From an uncultured Shewanella sp. (lineage in GTDB: Bacteria; Pseudomonadota; Gammaproteobacteria; Enterobacterales; Shewanellaceae): a stretch of DNA of 64,000 bases. Where the stretch lies: positions 62,001 through 126,000 of the forward strand of contig NZ_CANMUW010000001.1 of NCBI RefSeq assembly GCF_947501225.1. Reading direction: 5' to 3'. How positions within the stretch are numbered: position 1 is the first letter of the stretch; every line of letters begins with the position of its first letter. The translations under genes and the position numbers were made by a program. The notes below the pieces were generated by a model. That model had not been told where the DNA came from. It ran no database searches and saw nothing but the letters and a program-made list of their open reading frames with translations. Below, in pieces: positions 8,730 through 19,251 of this stretch.

Positions 8730-9296
8730 TTACTGTTGAATAAACTGATTAAGTTCAGGGTCATTAACGATGTCGCTGCTTAATTGACCGAGGAGTTTAT
8801 TTATCTCGAGTTCTAAAGTCGCAAAATCGGCATTGAAAGGGCCCTTGAGTGTTCCGCGAGCCGTATAACGTTTGGTGAGCTCCTGAGTGCTGTTTTTCGC
8901 TATGACATTGATGATGATGTTGCTTTTCGCCTCGAATCCGAAGGTGCTTTCATTGACGTCAGTCAGCAACTGCTCTAACTGAAACTGAATATGTTGCACG
9001 GCGCTTGGATCTATCTGGTAGCCAGCTTTGGTAAATCCCTTACGAAACACCTCATCCATCTGTCTTCGGGGAGCTTCTGAGGGGCTGATAAGTTTGGCGG
9101 CATCCCCTTCGTTATTGAAGCGCACAATAAAGTTGGCAGCTCGGGTATCTATGGTCTCGATGGCCAGCTCTTGTAGCGATAGGGTCTGTGGCTGAACTAG
9201 CGGAAGCTGAGGATCCAGTGCGATGTGGCTCGGCATCTGGTTCGCACAGCCGGATAGTGTGAAAGCAGCGGTTAGCATTAAAAAGAGACGTTTCAT
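8730..9296 (-). CDS. yajG: YajG family lipoprotein
   Basis: 188 residues with a lipoprotein signal (FTLSGC lipobox at about residues 13-18). The mature part has the YajG pattern of a small beta-rich outer-membrane lipoprotein, with VRFNNEGDAAKLISPSEAPRRQMDEVF and NESTFGFEAKSNIIINV. Function is unknown beyond the family. It is the first gene of a leftward set leading to ampG, as in E. coli. Confidence 0.85.
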   Translation of the reverse strand: MKRLFLMLTAAFTLSGCANQMPSHIALDPQLPLVQPQTLSLQELAIETIDTRAANFIVRFNNEGDAAKLISPSEAPRRQMDEVFRKGFTKAGYQIDPSAVQHIQFQLEQLLTDVNESTFGFEAKSNIIINVIAKNSTQELTKRYTARGTLKGPFNADFATLELEINKLLGQLSSDIVNDPELNQFIQQ

Positions 9297-9505
9297 TATC
9301 TTGATTTTCTTAGTTAAGCATTACGGAATGTCGTGGCATCAGCATACCAGAATTACCATCCGATTCCATCGCCTTCGATGCTGTCGTTTCATGGCGCTCT
9401 ATCGGCGTACGATGAATAATGTGTTGGGAGGAAGTGCTAGAAATTAAGCTTTAAATTTTACTATCATCACGTTAGAGTAAAAATCAGATGAGCAGGGAGT
9501 GGTAG

Positions 9506-10573
9506 ATGGTGTCAAACCGTTCAAATATGAGGAAGATTGAGAGTCAGCGAGCGCCTGAATGTTTGATGTCGAGTCACGGTAACCCCTGTTTCGGCTATTT
9601 TGACGGGCCAGTGACCTCTTTGGGGCTGAAACAGTTCCATTATTTGAATGAGATGGATAAGCCAGCCTCCGCCCTGGCTCGTTACCTTAACTACAAGCAG
9701 TTTCAATTTGTTAATATCGTCACTCCCCGCTTTGTCATCGGCGTTGCCATCGCCGACATCCGTTACGTCGGCACTGCATTTTGTTACCTCTATGATATCA
9801 GTAAAAACACGCTTACCGAGACGACCTGGTTAAGGCCCTTGGGCACCGGGTACCAATTAACGCCCTCTCCTATGTCCGGTGTTGCAAGGATGGGAGGTCG
9901 GAATGCCTCCATCTCATTTAGCATAGATGGTGGTGTATGGCGAGTATCGATAGCGACCCGCTCCATTCGCGCCGAGATAGCTCTCACTCCCCCGGTATTG
10001 AGCCTCCCCATGGCCATGTGTAGTCCGACCGGGTACAGCGGTTGGACCTATACGCAGAAACATAACGGGCTTAAGCCGGCTGGTGAGCTCACCATCAATG
10101 GTGAACCTCAGCCACTCAATAAAGCGTTGGCCGGTTATGATTTTTCTGCCGGTTATATGCGCAGGGAGACGAGTTGGCGTTGGGCAAGCATCAATGCCCA
10201 TACCCATGACGGTATTGTCGGGCTCAATTTAGCGGCTGGGGTCAATGAAACCGGCTGCAATGAGAATGTCTTCTGGATCAATGGTGAGCGGCACCTGTTA
10301 GGACCTGTTCATTTTAATTTTCAACGAACGACGAGTGCTAAGGGGGGCAGAGAGACTCAGGCCTCATGGCGTATCTATTCGGACAATGGTCAGGTTGAGT
10401 TGAGCTTCACGCCGGTCAACTGCAGGCAGGAGAAGATGAATCTGTTATTGCTGAAGAGTAACTTCAGGCAGTACCTGGGTTACTACTCAGGTTTTATCAT
10501 AGATAATTTTGGCAATAAACATCTGCTCGATGATGTACTGGGTCTTACCGAAGACCACTTTGCACGTTGGTGA
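9506..10573 (+). CDS. DUF2804 domain protein
   Basis: 355 residues matching DUF2804: FGYFDGPVTSLGLKQFHYL near the start, KQFQFVNIVTPRFVIGVAIADIRYVGTAFCYLYD, GYDFSAGYMRRETSWRWASINA centrally and FRQYLGYYSGFIID near the end. It is a predicted beta-rich cytoplasmic protein of unknown role. AGGGAG precedes the ATG by seven bases. It is a single-gene unit, divergent from yajG across about 210 bases, with no terminator that I can define. Confidence 0.85.
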   Translation: MVSNRSNMRKIESQRAPECLMSSHGNPCFGYFDGPVTSLGLKQFHYLNEMDKPASALARYLNYKQFQFVNIVTPRFVIGVAIADIRYVGTAFCYLYDISKNTLTETTWLRPLGTGYQLTPSPMSGVARMGGRNASISFSIDGGVWRVSIATRSIRAEIALTPPVLSLPMAMCSPTGYSGWTYTQKHNGLKPAGELTINGEPQPLNKALAGYDFSAGYMRRETSWRWASINAHTHDGIVGLNLAAGVNETGCNENVFWINGERHLLGPVHFNFQRTTSAKGGRETQASWRIYSDNGQVELSFTPVNCRQEKMNLLLLKSNFRQYLGYYSGFIIDNFGNKHLLDDVLGLTEDHFARW

Positions 10574-10839
10574 GTAAGATAACCGATTTTTCGCCCATCC
10601 CCCTGGTTTTTTTATCCATATCATCGCTCCCTCAAAAGTTTAGGGCATAACGCCTCCTGCTATCTTAAATTTGTTCAGCTCAGGTACAGCTTGCCTATCT
10701 ATTATTGCTAGCAAATTGTTGTCTGCGTGTTTTGAGTTGGCTCTCAAATTAACCTCTGTATCATTTTGTTTCTTTTGATTCAGTGGTATTGAACATTGGC
10801 TTTAGTAAAAATTAAAGCTTTCTTAATAAAGGACTAATT

Positions 10840-11403
10840 ATGAAAAGATTGTTGTTGGTGATCGGTAGTTTGCTTAGTGTGGGGGCTTATGCCGGTGATT
10901 CAAATCATATTGTGGGTGGCAGTGTAGGTTACGGTATTCAGGATTTTGAATCCGAATCCGGGCAGGAAACCGGTGGCGGGGATAGTTTCGCCATCGATGC
11001 ATATTACCGCTATATGTTTAATGAAAACTTCGGTATCGAAGCCGGGGCATTTAGTGGTACGGGTGGTGTAGCGTCAGTGTTTACCGGTTTGTTCACCGAA
11101 GTTGATAATATCAGCTATAAAGGTGTTCGAGGCGCCATTTACGGCCAGGTTCCGCTATCGGAGAGTAACCGTCTCTATGCCAAACTCGGCGCCAGCGCCA
11201 ACCGGCTCAGTTACGATGTCTCACGGGCGTTCAGCAGTGAGGTGAGCAAGAGTGTAGAAACCAGCGGCAGCGACTTCTATGGCGCCGTGGGGTGGGGGAT
11301 ACGTTTTCAGTCGGGCATCGGCATGAATATCGAATATCAATATGTGCCGGTTCAAGAGCTTAAGGTACAAAACTTTAATATCGGCATGAGCTATCGCTTC
11401 TAG
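10840..11403 (+). CDS. Small outer-membrane beta-barrel protein
   Basis: 187 residues: signal peptide MKRLLLVIGSLLSVGAYAG, then alternating polar/hydrophobic strands (YGIQDFESESGQETGGGDSFAIDAYYRYMF...) and a C-terminal MSYRF ending in Phe, the usual beta-barrel assembly signal. The pattern fits the OmpA-like/OmpW-like eight-strand 'outer membrane beta-barrel' families. Specific function unknown. It has its own 266-base upstream region and a strong terminator (11477-11509), so it is probably monocistronic. Confidence 0.82.
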   Translation: MKRLLLVIGSLLSVGAYAGDSNHIVGGSVGYGIQDFESESGQETGGGDSFAIDAYYRYMFNENFGIEAGAFSGTGGVASVFTGLFTEVDNISYKGVRGAIYGQVPLSESNRLYAKLGASANRLSYDVSRAFSSEVSKSVETSGSDFYGAVGWGIRFQSGIGMNIEYQYVPVQELKVQNFNIGMSYRF

Positions 11404-11476
11404 GTTTCAATACCCGAACGCGTTAGCTTTTGGCCATTTTTCTGAGCGGCTTTCAGGAGCCAGGCGTTAATAACAG

Positions 11477-11509
11477 GAGGCAGGAGGAGTCACTATCCTC
11501 CTGCCTCTT
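11477..11509. terminator. Terminator between the beta-barrel gene and rlmG
   Basis: An 11-bp perfect stem (AGGCAGGAGGA / TCCTCCTGCCT) with a 7-nt loop and a short T-rich tail, placed between two convergent genes. Confidence 0.8.
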
Positions 11510-11525
11510 TAGTTTCTCACCGGCG

Positions 11526-12764
11526 TTACTTTTTTACGCCACCATAGAGTGAGCTTTGCGGATGAGGTGTGGCTGAGGAGCTTTCTCCATTCTCATGGGG
11601 CTCGGCCTTCTTACTAATCTTCTGCGCCTGTAAAATAACAAATTTACCGTTAGAGGCGACCGTGGTGCAGTTTTTAAAGATACGTTGTAGCTTCACATGG
11701 TAAGCCAGGTGCCGATTCCCTACCACATGCAGGATGCCGCCATTTTTTAGTGCGCGCCATGACTGGAGGAACATCTGCCAGGCGATATGATCGGTAATCG
11801 CTTCTCCCTGATGAAACGGAGGGTTGCATAAGATCAGATCGGGGCGAACACCTGCATTGAGATGAGTTAAGCAGTCATCCCAACTAAATGTGGCCTGCTC
11901 GCCCACCAGGCCCGGTGTATCTAATTTATTCAGTGCCCAGTTTCGTCTCGCCGACTCGACCGCCATCTCAGAGTCATCCACAAAATGAATATAGGCCTCA
12001 GGAAAAACCTGTTTAGCCTTGAGCCCCAGCACGCCATTGCCGCATCCCAGATCGATAATCGACTTGAAGTTACCCTTAGGCATGTTGTCGAGCATGATGC
12101 GGGCCCCGATATCCAGTTTGCCGGCGGCAAACACATTACACAGGTTGGTGATTTCAAGGTTTAACTCGGGAATCGACCATTGAGTCTCGTTGGGCAGAGC
12201 ACGTGCTTTTCCATCAGTGATACAGGTGATGACACGGGTTTTCTTCCAGGTCAGGCTGGCACTCGCCGGGCCCAGGTTCCTGGCGAAGAGCTCGAGCAGG
12301 GGCTTGTTGATCGATTTCGCTTTAGCGCCTATCAGGACCTGAGTTCCTTCGGGTAAGACTTGTGATAAACGGGTTAACTGATAGGTGAAGTAGTTGAGGT
12401 TTTTAGGTAACTTCATCAATACCAGCTCGATAGTGGTCGGCAGAGCCTCACGACTATTTAGCCACTGAATATTGTCCGGGTTGAGTCGGTTATTTTCCAG
12501 GTTTTGCTGTGCACCTAAAAGGCTGGTTCTGGCGTCGGTTTCGGCACTTAAGGGCCATGCGGGATCGATACTGCGCAGGCATGAAGTTAAGGCACCAAAA
12601 TTATCATTGATGATAGCGGTGACAACGCTCTGTTGTTCAGTCTCTTTAAGGTGTTTAATCAGGTGCTCGTCGGCCGCATCCCAGGCCTGTAGATTCGATT
12701 CCTGATTTTTAGGGTAACGGACGAGCTCCAGCTCGATACCGTCGACTGAAAATTGTGTTGTCAT
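11526..12764 (-). CDS. rlmG: 23S rRNA (guanine1835-N2)-methyltransferase RlmG
   Basis: 412 residues from the ATG at 12764 ([19 protein letters not shown], the family start). A longer frame reaches 13076 but would run through alkB. A degenerate N-terminal methyltransferase-like half is followed by the catalytic Rossmann half with [14 protein letters not shown] (SAM motif I) and [12 protein letters not shown] (NPPF catalytic motif). It methylates G1835 of 23S rRNA. The C-terminus carries a Ser/Pro/Glu-rich tail (about residues 385-412) beyond the E. coli length of 378. It is divergent from alkB. Confidence 0.92.
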   Translation of the reverse strand: MTTQFSVDGIELELVRYPKNQESNLQAWDAADEHLIKHLKETEQQSVVTAIINDNFGALTSCLRSIDPAWPLSAETDARTSLLGAQQNLENNRLNPDNIQWLNSREALPTTIELVLMKLPKNLNYFTYQLTRLSQVLPEGTQVLIGAKAKSINKPLLELFARNLGPASASLTWKKTRVITCITDGKARALPNETQWSIPELNLEITNLCNVFAAGKLDIGARIMLDNMPKGNFKSIIDLGCGNGVLGLKAKQVFPEAYIHFVDDSEMAVESARRNWALNKLDTPGLVGEQATFSWDDCLTHLNAGVRPDLILCNPPFHQGEAITDHIAWQMFLQSWRALKNGGILHVVGNRHLAYHVKLQRIFKNCTTVASNGKFVILQAQKISKKAEPHENGESSSATPHPQSSLYGGVKK

Positions 12765-12884
12765 ATGCCAAACTGCACCAATAAAATAGGGGCGCATATT
12801 ATCGCAGATTAAGCCTGCGAGGTACATATGACTATTGCTGGTGGCGGGATTTGGCCGGTAAGGCCGAGGGTGATAGGAGGGGGC

Positions 12885-13538
12885 ATGAAACAACAAGATT
12901 TGGGGTTCAACTCTCAGCAGGGCCAAACAGGTCAAGAATTGAGCGCTAACGACGTGAAGCCGCCGATTCAACTTGTTCGTGGTTATCTGGACGAGTCGCA
13001 GCAGGCGGCGCTGCTGCAGGAGGTGAGGAGCTACCCGCTCTCCCGCCCGGTTATCAAGGTTTTTGGCAAGCAGCACCCCATTCCCAGAACACAGGTGTGG
13101 TTTGGCGATGAGGGTTGTGATTACCGCTATTCAGGCCTGTTCATTGAAGCCTTACCCTGGCCCAAGTATGTACACCTGTTACAACAGAAGCTGGAACGGG
13201 ATTTCGGCATACAGAGCAATGGTGTGTTGGTTAACCGTTATGCCGATGGCAGCGAGTCTATGGGCTGGCATAGTGATGATGAACCGGAAATTGCACCGGG
13301 GAGTGATATTGCCTCTGTGACACTGGGGGCGACGCGTGACTTCTTCATTCGTCATAAGTCGAGCCATAAGAAGGTGCGGGTCTCTCTGGAGAGTGGCGAT
13401 CTCCTTATTATGCAGTGGCCGATGCAGAGGCATTGGGAGCATAGCCTGCCTAAACGAATGAAAGTACATGAGCCAAGGGTTAACTTTACCTTCAGAACCT
13501 TAGTGAAAGATTTCCATAAACAGATAGCTGCGGACTGA
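12885..13538 (+). CDS. AlkB-like 2-oxoglutarate/Fe(II) dioxygenase
   Basis: 217 residues from the ATG at 12885, chosen because AGGAGG lies five bases upstream; an in-frame ATG at 12828 has no such site. The iron ligands appear as HSDDE (HxD) and the later His in HWEHSLPK, with the 2-oxoglutarate-binding RVNFTFR near the C-terminus; the preceding [15 protein letters not shown] is typical of the ALKBH2/3-like bacterial group. The predicted role is oxidative removal of alkyl lesions from DNA or RNA bases. It is divergent from rlmG. Confidence 0.88.
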   Translation: MKQQDLGFNSQQGQTGQELSANDVKPPIQLVRGYLDESQQAALLQEVRSYPLSRPVIKVFGKQHPIPRTQVWFGDEGCDYRYSGLFIEALPWPKYVHLLQQKLERDFGIQSNGVLVNRYADGSESMGWHSDDEPEIAPGSDIASVTLGATRDFFIRHKSSHKKVRVSLESGDLLIMQWPMQRHWEHSLPKRMKVHEPRVNFTFRTLVKDFHKQIAAD

Positions 13539-13681
13539 AAATATGTGCCAATATTAGGTTAGGTGGCCAGCCTGCTTTTATGTTACTCAGATCTCAATGT
13601 TGACCAGATAAATATTCTAAGCTGAATCGAAAAGAAGATATTGCGCTTCACTCTGTTTGTTTCTGCAATAAGGAGTTTCAC

Positions 13682-14185
13682 ATGAATAAGTTGTTTATTA
13701 CCACCGTAATAGGTCCAATCACACCGGGTATCATCAAGTCGTTAGCGGAAGTCACTCGTGCTTTCAAAGGGGAATGGTTGACGAGTAAGGTGATAAAGCT
13801 CGATGGTCATTTCTCTGCCATGATGAAGGTGGCTATCGCTCCCGAAGCCGAGGCTGAGTTAAAAGCCGAGCTGGTGGCAAAGTTTGCAGCTCTGCAATTT
13901 GTTTTCGATGACGTGATCGCAGAACCCGCAGCGGCCTCCAGAGCACTACATCTGACTCTGGACTGCGGTGATCGTGCCGGTCTGACCCGGGATATCGTTA
14001 ATATACTTACGAATTTAGACTTAGTCATCGAGCATATGGAGTTTAACCGGGTACATGTATCGCCTATAGGACAAACCGTGTTCTCTTCAAATCTGAATAT
14101 TGCCGTACCCGAGGGGGTCAGTACCGAGAGCGTGGTTGAGTTGCTCGAAGGTGTGAGTGAAGATGCCAGAGTGAACATCTTATAG
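13682..14185 (+). CDS. GcvR-like ACT-domain regulator
   Basis: 167 residues in two ACT domains: FITTVIGPITPGIIKSLAEVTRAFKGEWLTSKVIKLDGHFSAMMKV (about 4-50) and LTLDCGDRAGLTRDIVNILTNLDLVIEHMEF (about 91-120). This is the layout of GcvR, which in E. coli binds GcvA and glycine to repress the glycine-cleavage operon. No gcv genes or GcvA are nearby, so it may be a paralogue with another partner. AAGGAG sits eight bases before the ATG. Confidence 0.8.
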   Translation: MNKLFITTVIGPITPGIIKSLAEVTRAFKGEWLTSKVIKLDGHFSAMMKVAIAPEAEAELKAELVAKFAALQFVFDDVIAEPAAASRALHLTLDCGDRAGLTRDIVNILTNLDLVIEHMEFNRVHVSPIGQTVFSSNLNIAVPEGVSTESVVELLEGVSEDARVNIL

Positions 14186-14291
14186 TTCACTGATTATCCT
14201 TTACTGAATATTCTTGTCTCGGCTATAGGGGAGTAGGGAGGTGTTGACCTTTCCCCCCCCAGGCAGTAATCTGCCGCCATAGCATTTATGT

Positions 14292-14609
14292 ATGACTGAG
14301 AATATCGTTATGTCAGTAGAACAGATCATTACCGAAAAACTCACCGCAGCTCTTTCTCCATCTCACCTTGAAGTGATTAATGAGAGCCATAATCACCATG
14401 TGCCGCCTAACTCTGAGACACACTTTAAGGTGATCATTGCCTGTGATTCATTCGAGGGTAAACGTTTACTGGCTCGCCATCGAACGGTCAATGAGGCGTT
14501 AGCTGCCGAGTTCGCTAATGGCTTACACGCATTATCTATGCATACTTTTACGCCGGCTGAATGGGCTCAAGAGGCCGATATTCCATCGTCTCCTAAGTGT
14601 AAGGGCTGA
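14292..14609 (+). CDS. bolA: BolA family protein
   Basis: 105 residues: helix VEQIITEKLTAALSPSHLEVINESHNHHVPP and the BolA core HFKVIIACDSFEGKRLLARHRTVNEAL...HALSMHTFTPAEW. The His residues that bind Fe-S or glutaredoxin partners are present. BolA acts in iron-sulfur trafficking with monothiol glutaredoxins and affects cell shape and envelope genes. An ATG at 14310 (MSVEQ) is an equally possible start, and neither has a strong ribosome-binding site. It is a single gene ending at a clear terminator. Confidence 0.9.
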   Translation: MTENIVMSVEQIITEKLTAALSPSHLEVINESHNHHVPPNSETHFKVIIACDSFEGKRLLARHRTVNEALAAEFANGLHALSMHTFTPAEWAQEADIPSSPKCKG

Positions 14610-14641
14610 TTTTAGAGTTACAATGGCTTACCTATATCAAT

Positions 14642-14672
14642 AAGGCCATGGCGGTTATTGCCATGGCCTTTT
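14642..14672 (+). terminator. Terminator of bolA
   Basis: AAGGCCATGGC...GCCATGGCCTTTT hairpin: an 11-bp stem followed by a T-run. Confidence 0.88.
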
Positions 14673-14872
14673 CTATATCTGTTCCCGGATTCAGTCTTTG
14701 TTACTCAGTCAGACGTTAAACCTTATATTTCAAAATATTCCTGATAACTGAAGAGTATGAAAATAGTACAAATTATGTGCTAGTATGCAGCTGAACAGAG
14801 TAAATAGATAACAAGGCGGATGTGCGTCACAGGTACCATTATCATTCACGCCATAACATCAGGAGAGTAGAT

Positions 14873-15382
14873 ATGCCCTTACTTGATAGTTTTACCGTTG
14901 ATCATACCCGAATGCAGGCTCCTGCGGTTAGAATCGCGAAGACCATGACAACCCCTAAAGGAGATGTGATTACGGTTTTCGATCTGCGTTTTTGTGTGCC
15001 TAATAAAGATATCTTAAGTGAAAGAGGCATTCACACCCTGGAACACCTTTATGCCGGCTTTATGCGTGATCACTTAAATAGTGATTCGGTTGAGATCATC
15101 GATATCTCCCCTATGGGATGTCGTACCGGTTTTTATATGAGCCTGATAGGCACTCCGGTAGAAGCTGATGTGGCCGAAGCCTGGCTCGCATCGATGCACG
15201 ATGTGTTAAAAGTTGCAGAGCAGGCTCAGATACCCGAATTAAACGAATATCAGTGTGGCACATTCGATATGCACTCCCTGGAGCAGGCGCAGAGCATAGC
15301 TCGTTCCATTATCGCCTCCGGTATCAGTATTAATAAGAATGATGAGCTCAAATTGAGCGATGAGATACTGAACGGTCTATAA
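14873..15382 (+). CDS. luxS: S-ribosylhomocysteine lyase, AI-2 synthase
   Basis: 169 residues from the ATG at 14873 ([20 protein letters not shown], the family N-terminus), with AGGAGAG upstream; a longer frame from 14822 is rejected. The metal ligands His54 and His58 are in HTLEH, Cys128 is in QCGTFD, and catalytic Cys83 is in MGCRTGFYM. It cleaves S-ribosylhomocysteine to homocysteine and DPD, the precursor of autoinducer-2, in the activated-methyl cycle. It is monocistronic with its own terminator. Confidence 0.97.
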   Translation: MPLLDSFTVDHTRMQAPAVRIAKTMTTPKGDVITVFDLRFCVPNKDILSERGIHTLEHLYAGFMRDHLNSDSVEIIDISPMGCRTGFYMSLIGTPVEADVAEAWLASMHDVLKVAEQAQIPELNEYQCGTFDMHSLEQAQSIARSIIASGISINKNDELKLSDEILNGL

Positions 15383-15403
15383 ATAACATCATTCCTATTC
15401 GAT

Positions 15404-15428
15404 AAAAGCGGCTTTGCCGCTTTTTTTA
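15404..15428 (+). terminator. Terminator of luxS
   Basis: AAAAGCGGCtttGCCGCTTTTTTT: a compact stem, 3-nt loop and long T-run. Confidence 0.92.
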
Positions 15429-15930
15429 TGTGGCAATATTGCTTGAGTTAAGCAATCAAAAAAAACGTGAGATTAGTAAGTTAGACTCAATTTTGGTACT
15501 TTTGTTGTATTTGGGGTGGTTAAAAAATGAACTGTTAATGGTGTTTATTTGGTTAATTAATGAGCGGTTAAACTTAGGTTAAAAATTGTTTAAATTTTAT
15601 CTATTTAAGGGGATTTAGCTCTTTTAAATTTCCGATAACCTTGCTAGGCCTGAGTGTTGAATTGCTTTAGTAGTGTCTGAATCAAATATAAATACTAAAG
15701 TGTGATCTGAACCATATTCTAAAAAACTTCATTATCCTCCTAAAACACTCACATTTTTCATGGCGATACCGTGATATTTGCGGTAAAATGCGCGCGAACA
15801 GCGTGATTGCGGTCGCATTTCTGTAATAAATCTGCGCTAGCTCAATGAGATGGGGTTTTTGATGAAGACTCGTCAAGTTTAGCTGGAACGCGACGCATTT
15901 TCTTTCCTTCATAACGTAGTGCTTGTGGAT
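15429..15930 (+). promoter_or_regulatory. AT-rich 500-bp leader of the nqr operon
   Basis: No gene is visible in this gap. It is strongly AT-rich up to about 15730. It holds an 8-bp inverted repeat, CTTTAGTA (15665-15672) and TACTAAAG (15693-15700), followed directly by TGTGATCTGAACCATA, a weak half-match to a CRP-type site. A plausible -10 is TAAAAT in TGCGGTAAAATGCG near 15786. The long gap before a major respiratory operon probably holds its promoter and control sites, but I cannot assign a regulator with confidence. Confidence 0.45.
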
Positions 15931-17265
15931 ATGATTACAATAAAGAAAGGATTGGACCTGCCCATAGCAGGCGGACCAGAGCAAGTTATCCATAATGGCT
16001 CAGCCATTAAACATGTAGCTACTTTGGGTGAAGAGTATATTGGCATGCGCCCCACCATGAAAATTAAGGTGGGTGATAAAGTCAAAAAAGGTCAGGTTAT
16101 CTTTGAAGATAAAAAGAACCTTGGAGTTAAATATACTGCTTTAGCCAGTGGCACCATTAAAGAAGTTAACCGGGGCGCTCAACGTGTACTTCAGTCTGTC
16201 GTCATTGCTGTGGAAGGGGAAGAGAGTGTTTCCTTTGCTAAGTATGATGCAGCACAACTGGATACACTGGACTCTCAGCAAGTTCGTGACAACCTGATTG
16301 AATCGGGTCTGTGGACGGCGTTGAGAACTCGCCCTTTCAGTAAAGCCCCAGCCGTAGATTCTACCGCTGCCGGCATCTTCGTTACCGCGATAGATACTCA
16401 ACCTCTCGCTGCCGACCCTGAAGTGGTCATCGGTGAGCATAAAGAAGATTTTGCAAACGGACTTAAGGTCCTGTCGAGATTGACCGAAGGTAAAGTGTAT
16501 CTGTGTAAAGCGCCCGGAGCCGATATTCCGGCTGCAAATGCACAGGTGGAAGAGTTTGCAGGCGCACACCCTGCAGGTCTCGCCGGTACACATATTCATT
16601 TCCTTCTACCTGCTTCAGTTAACAGAACTGTTTGGCATATTGGTTATCAAGATGTGATTGCTGTTGGTCAGCTATTTACTACCGGTGAGCTAAACACTCA
16701 GCGCGTAATTGCAATTGCTGGGCCTAAAGCGGCGAATCCGCGCCTCGTTCGCACTCAACTCGGTGCATCTACCACAGAGATCTCTGCCGGTGAAACAACC
16801 GATGGTGAAGTGCGTGTTATTTCGGGGTCGGTTCTTAGCGGTCGCACCGCTACCGGGCCACATGCCTATCTGGGACGTTTTCATCAGCAAGTTGCTCTCC
16901 TGGAAGAGGGAAGAGAGAAGGAGTTTTTCGGTTGGGCTATGCCAGGACCGAATAAGTTCTCTATTACTCGTTCCTTCCTTGGCCACCTTTCTCCCTCTCG
17001 TCTTTTCAATATGACGACGAGTACTGGTGGTTCAGACAGAGCCATGGTGCCCATCGGTAACTATGAGCGTGTAATGCCACTCGACATCCTTCCGACTATG
17101 TTACTTCGTGATCTGGTCTCGGGTGATACCGATGGTGCCGCTACTCTGGGAGCACTGGAACTGGATGAAGAAGATTTGGCACTGTGTACTTTCGTATGTC
17201 CGGGTAAGTATGACTATGCGACTTATCTACGTGACTGTTTAGATACGATCGTGAGGGAAGGCTAA
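15931..17265 (+). CDS. nqrA: Na+-translocating NADH:quinone oxidoreductase subunit A
   Basis: 444 residues from the ATG at 15931 ([21 protein letters not shown], the conserved NqrA N-terminus). Motifs include [18 protein letters not shown] (barrel-sandwich-like region), [14 protein letters not shown] and the C-terminal [20 protein letters not shown]. NqrA is the peripheral subunit implicated in quinone binding. It is the first gene of the operon; its stop overlaps the nqrB start by one base (TAATG). Confidence 0.97.
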   Translation: MITIKKGLDLPIAGGPEQVIHNGSAIKHVATLGEEYIGMRPTMKIKVGDKVKKGQVIFEDKKNLGVKYTALASGTIKEVNRGAQRVLQSVVIAVEGEESVSFAKYDAAQLDTLDSQQVRDNLIESGLWTALRTRPFSKAPAVDSTAAGIFVTAIDTQPLAADPEVVIGEHKEDFANGLKVLSRLTEGKVYLCKAPGADIPAANAQVEEFAGAHPAGLAGTHIHFLLPASVNRTVWHIGYQDVIAVGQLFTTGELNTQRVIAIAGPKAANPRLVRTQLGASTTEISAGETTDGEVRVISGSVLSGRTATGPHAYLGRFHQQVALLEEGREKEFFGWAMPGPNKFSITRSFLGHLSPSRLFNMTTSTGGSDRAMVPIGNYERVMPLDILPTMLLRDLVSGDTDGAATLGALELDEEDLALCTFVCPGKYDYATYLRDCLDTIVREG

Positions 17266-18464
17266 TGGGCTTAAAGCAATTTTTCGAAAATATTGAACCG
17301 CAGTTTGAGAAAGGCGGTAAATATGAGAAGTTTTATGCGCTTTTCGAAGCCGCATATACGGTGTTTTATACACCGGGTCAGGTAAACAAAGGGGCGACCC
17401 ATGTTCGTGATAACCTCGACCTGAAGCGTATGATGATTATGGTTTGGGCCTGCGTATTTCCTGCTATGTTCGTGGGTATGTATAACGTGGGTCTTCAGGC
17501 TCAAGATGCATTGGTTGCAGGTTTTGCTGCTCCTGATGTTTGGCAGGTAAGCCTGTTTAGCATGTTTGGAACCGAGTTGAGTGCAAGCTCTACCTGGCCT
17601 ACGCTCATGTGGTATGGCGCCTGTTTCTTCCTTCCTATCTACGCGGTGTCATTCGCTGTAGGTGGCGTATGGGAAGTCTTGTTTGCTTCGGTTCGAGGCC
17701 ATGAAGTTAACGAAGGTTTCTTCGTAACCTCTATTCTGTTTGCGCTGACACTTCCACCTAACATTCCTTTATGGATGGTCGCCTTGGGTATCACCTTTGG
17801 TGTGGTCGTGGCAAAAGAGATATTTGGTGGAACGGGCCGTAACTTCCTTAACCCTGCGCTTGCCGGTCGTGCTTTCCTGTTCTTCGCGTATCCGCTAAGC
17901 ATGTCGGGTGATACCTCCTGGGTTGTTGCCGATGGATTCTCCGGTGCGACAGCATTGAGCCAGGCGGCACAGGGCACACTAGAGTATGGATTTACTCAGG
18001 ACTGGTGGGATGCCTTCTTAGGATTCATTCCTGGTTCAGTGGGTGAAGTCTCTACGCTGGCACTGCTGCTGGGTGGTGCGGTTATCGTCTATATGCGAAT
18101 AGCTTCATGGCGCATTATTGCGGGTGTTATGGTCGGTATGATTGCCGTCTCTATGCTTCTGAATGCAATTGGTAGTGACACAAACCCAATGTTTGCTATG
18201 CCCTGGTACTGGCATCTGGTACTCGGTGGTTTTGCCTTCGGTATGATGTTTATGGCAACCGACCCGGTATCGGCCTCGTTTACCAACCAGGCGAAATGGA
18301 GTTACGGGATCTTGATTGGTGCAATGGCCGTGTTTATTCGTGTCATTAACCCAGCATTCCCGGAAGGTATGATGTTGGCCATCCTGTTTGCCAACCTGTT
18401 TGCACCGCTGTTTGACCATTTTGTGGTTCAGGCAAATATCAAGCGGAGGATCGCTCGTGGCTAG
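17265..18464 (+). CDS. nqrB: Na+-NQR subunit B
   Basis: 399 residues with about ten membrane segments. [22 protein letters not shown] and [11 protein letters not shown] are diagnostic; Thr229 in SGAT is the expected covalent FMN attachment point supplied by ApbE. It forms the main Na+ pathway of the inner-membrane complex. It overlaps nqrA by one base and nqrC by eight. Confidence 0.97.
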   Translation: MGLKQFFENIEPQFEKGGKYEKFYALFEAAYTVFYTPGQVNKGATHVRDNLDLKRMMIMVWACVFPAMFVGMYNVGLQAQDALVAGFAAPDVWQVSLFSMFGTELSASSTWPTLMWYGACFFLPIYAVSFAVGGVWEVLFASVRGHEVNEGFFVTSILFALTLPPNIPLWMVALGITFGVVVAKEIFGGTGRNFLNPALAGRAFLFFAYPLSMSGDTSWVVADGFSGATALSQAAQGTLEYGFTQDWWDAFLGFIPGSVGEVSTLALLLGGAVIVYMRIASWRIIAGVMVGMIAVSMLLNAIGSDTNPMFAMPWYWHLVLGGFAFGMMFMATDPVSASFTNQAKWSYGILIGAMAVFIRVINPAFPEGMMLAILFANLFAPLFDHFVVQANIKRRIARG

Positions 18465-19251
18465 TAATAAAGATTCGTTCGGCAGAACTCTCTTTGTGGT
18501 TGTCGGTTTATGCTTTATCTGTTCGGTTTTTGTATCAACCGCTGCAGTATTGCTGCGACCTGTCCAGATTGAGAATAAATTGCTCGATAAGCAGAAGTAT
18601 ATTCTTGAAGCCGCTGGCCTTGTCGATACTAAAGCATCAAAAATCGATAAAGGTGAAGTGCTTGCTACATACGCTAAGTTTGTTGAAGCCAAGCTGGTTG
18701 ACCTGAAAACAGGTGAATGGGTTGAAGGCGATGCAGATTCATTCGATGCCGATAAGGCAGCGCGTGACACGAAGACATCCTTCAAACCACAAAATGACGT
18801 CGCGTCGGTTAAACGTGTAGCAAATACCGCCGTTGTCTATGTGGTTAAAGATGAGCAGGGTAACCCTGAGACACTCATCTTACCGATTAAAGGTTACGGC
18901 CTCTGGTCAACCATGTATGCCTTCTTAGCTGTTGAGCCTGATATTAATACCATTAAGAGTCTGGTTTATTACTCATTTACCGGTTCCGGTGAAACTCCTG
19001 GTCTGGGTGGTGAAGTACAAAACCCTCAGTGGATGGCTAAATGGCACGGTAAGAAACTCTATAACGAGCAGGGAGAGTTAGCGATAAAGGTCACTAAGAT
19101 CCCAGCTGTAGCTGCTTCTATCCATGGTGTTGATACCCTCTCTGGTGCAACCTTGACGGGTAACGGTGTTCAAAACTCATTAGATTTTTGGTTAGGTGAG
19201 GAAGGTTTTGCTCGCTTTATCGAGAAAGTTCGTAAAGGAGGGCTGAGCTAA
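18457..19251 (+). CDS. nqrC: Na+-NQR subunit C
   Basis: 264 residues from a GTG at 18457 ([27 protein letters not shown]), preceded by GGAGGA. The GTG start overlaps the end of nqrB; a longer frame opening at 18388 lies inside nqrB and is rejected. One N-terminal membrane helix is followed by a periplasmic FMN domain with [15 protein letters not shown] and DTLSGATLT near the C-terminus, where the conserved Thr of SGAT carries FMN through a phosphoester. It is a redox subunit between NqrF and NqrB. Confidence 0.96.
   Translation: MASNKDSFGRTLFVVVGLCFICSVFVSTAAVLLRPVQIENKLLDKQKYILEAAGLVDTKASKIDKGEVLATYAKFVEAKLVDLKTGEWVEGDADSFDADKAARDTKTSFKPQNDVASVKRVANTAVVYVVKDEQGNPETLILPIKGYGLWSTMYAFLAVEPDINTIKSLVYYSFTGSGETPGLGGEVQNPQWMAKWHGKKLYNEQGELAIKVTKIPAVAASIHGVDTLSGATLTGNGVQNSLDFWLGEEGFARFIEKVRKGGLS

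Noticed and set aside
12765..13077. N-terminal extension of rlmG past 12764
   Set aside because: It would run antisense through alkB and lacks family similarity; RlmG begins at MTTQFSVDG.
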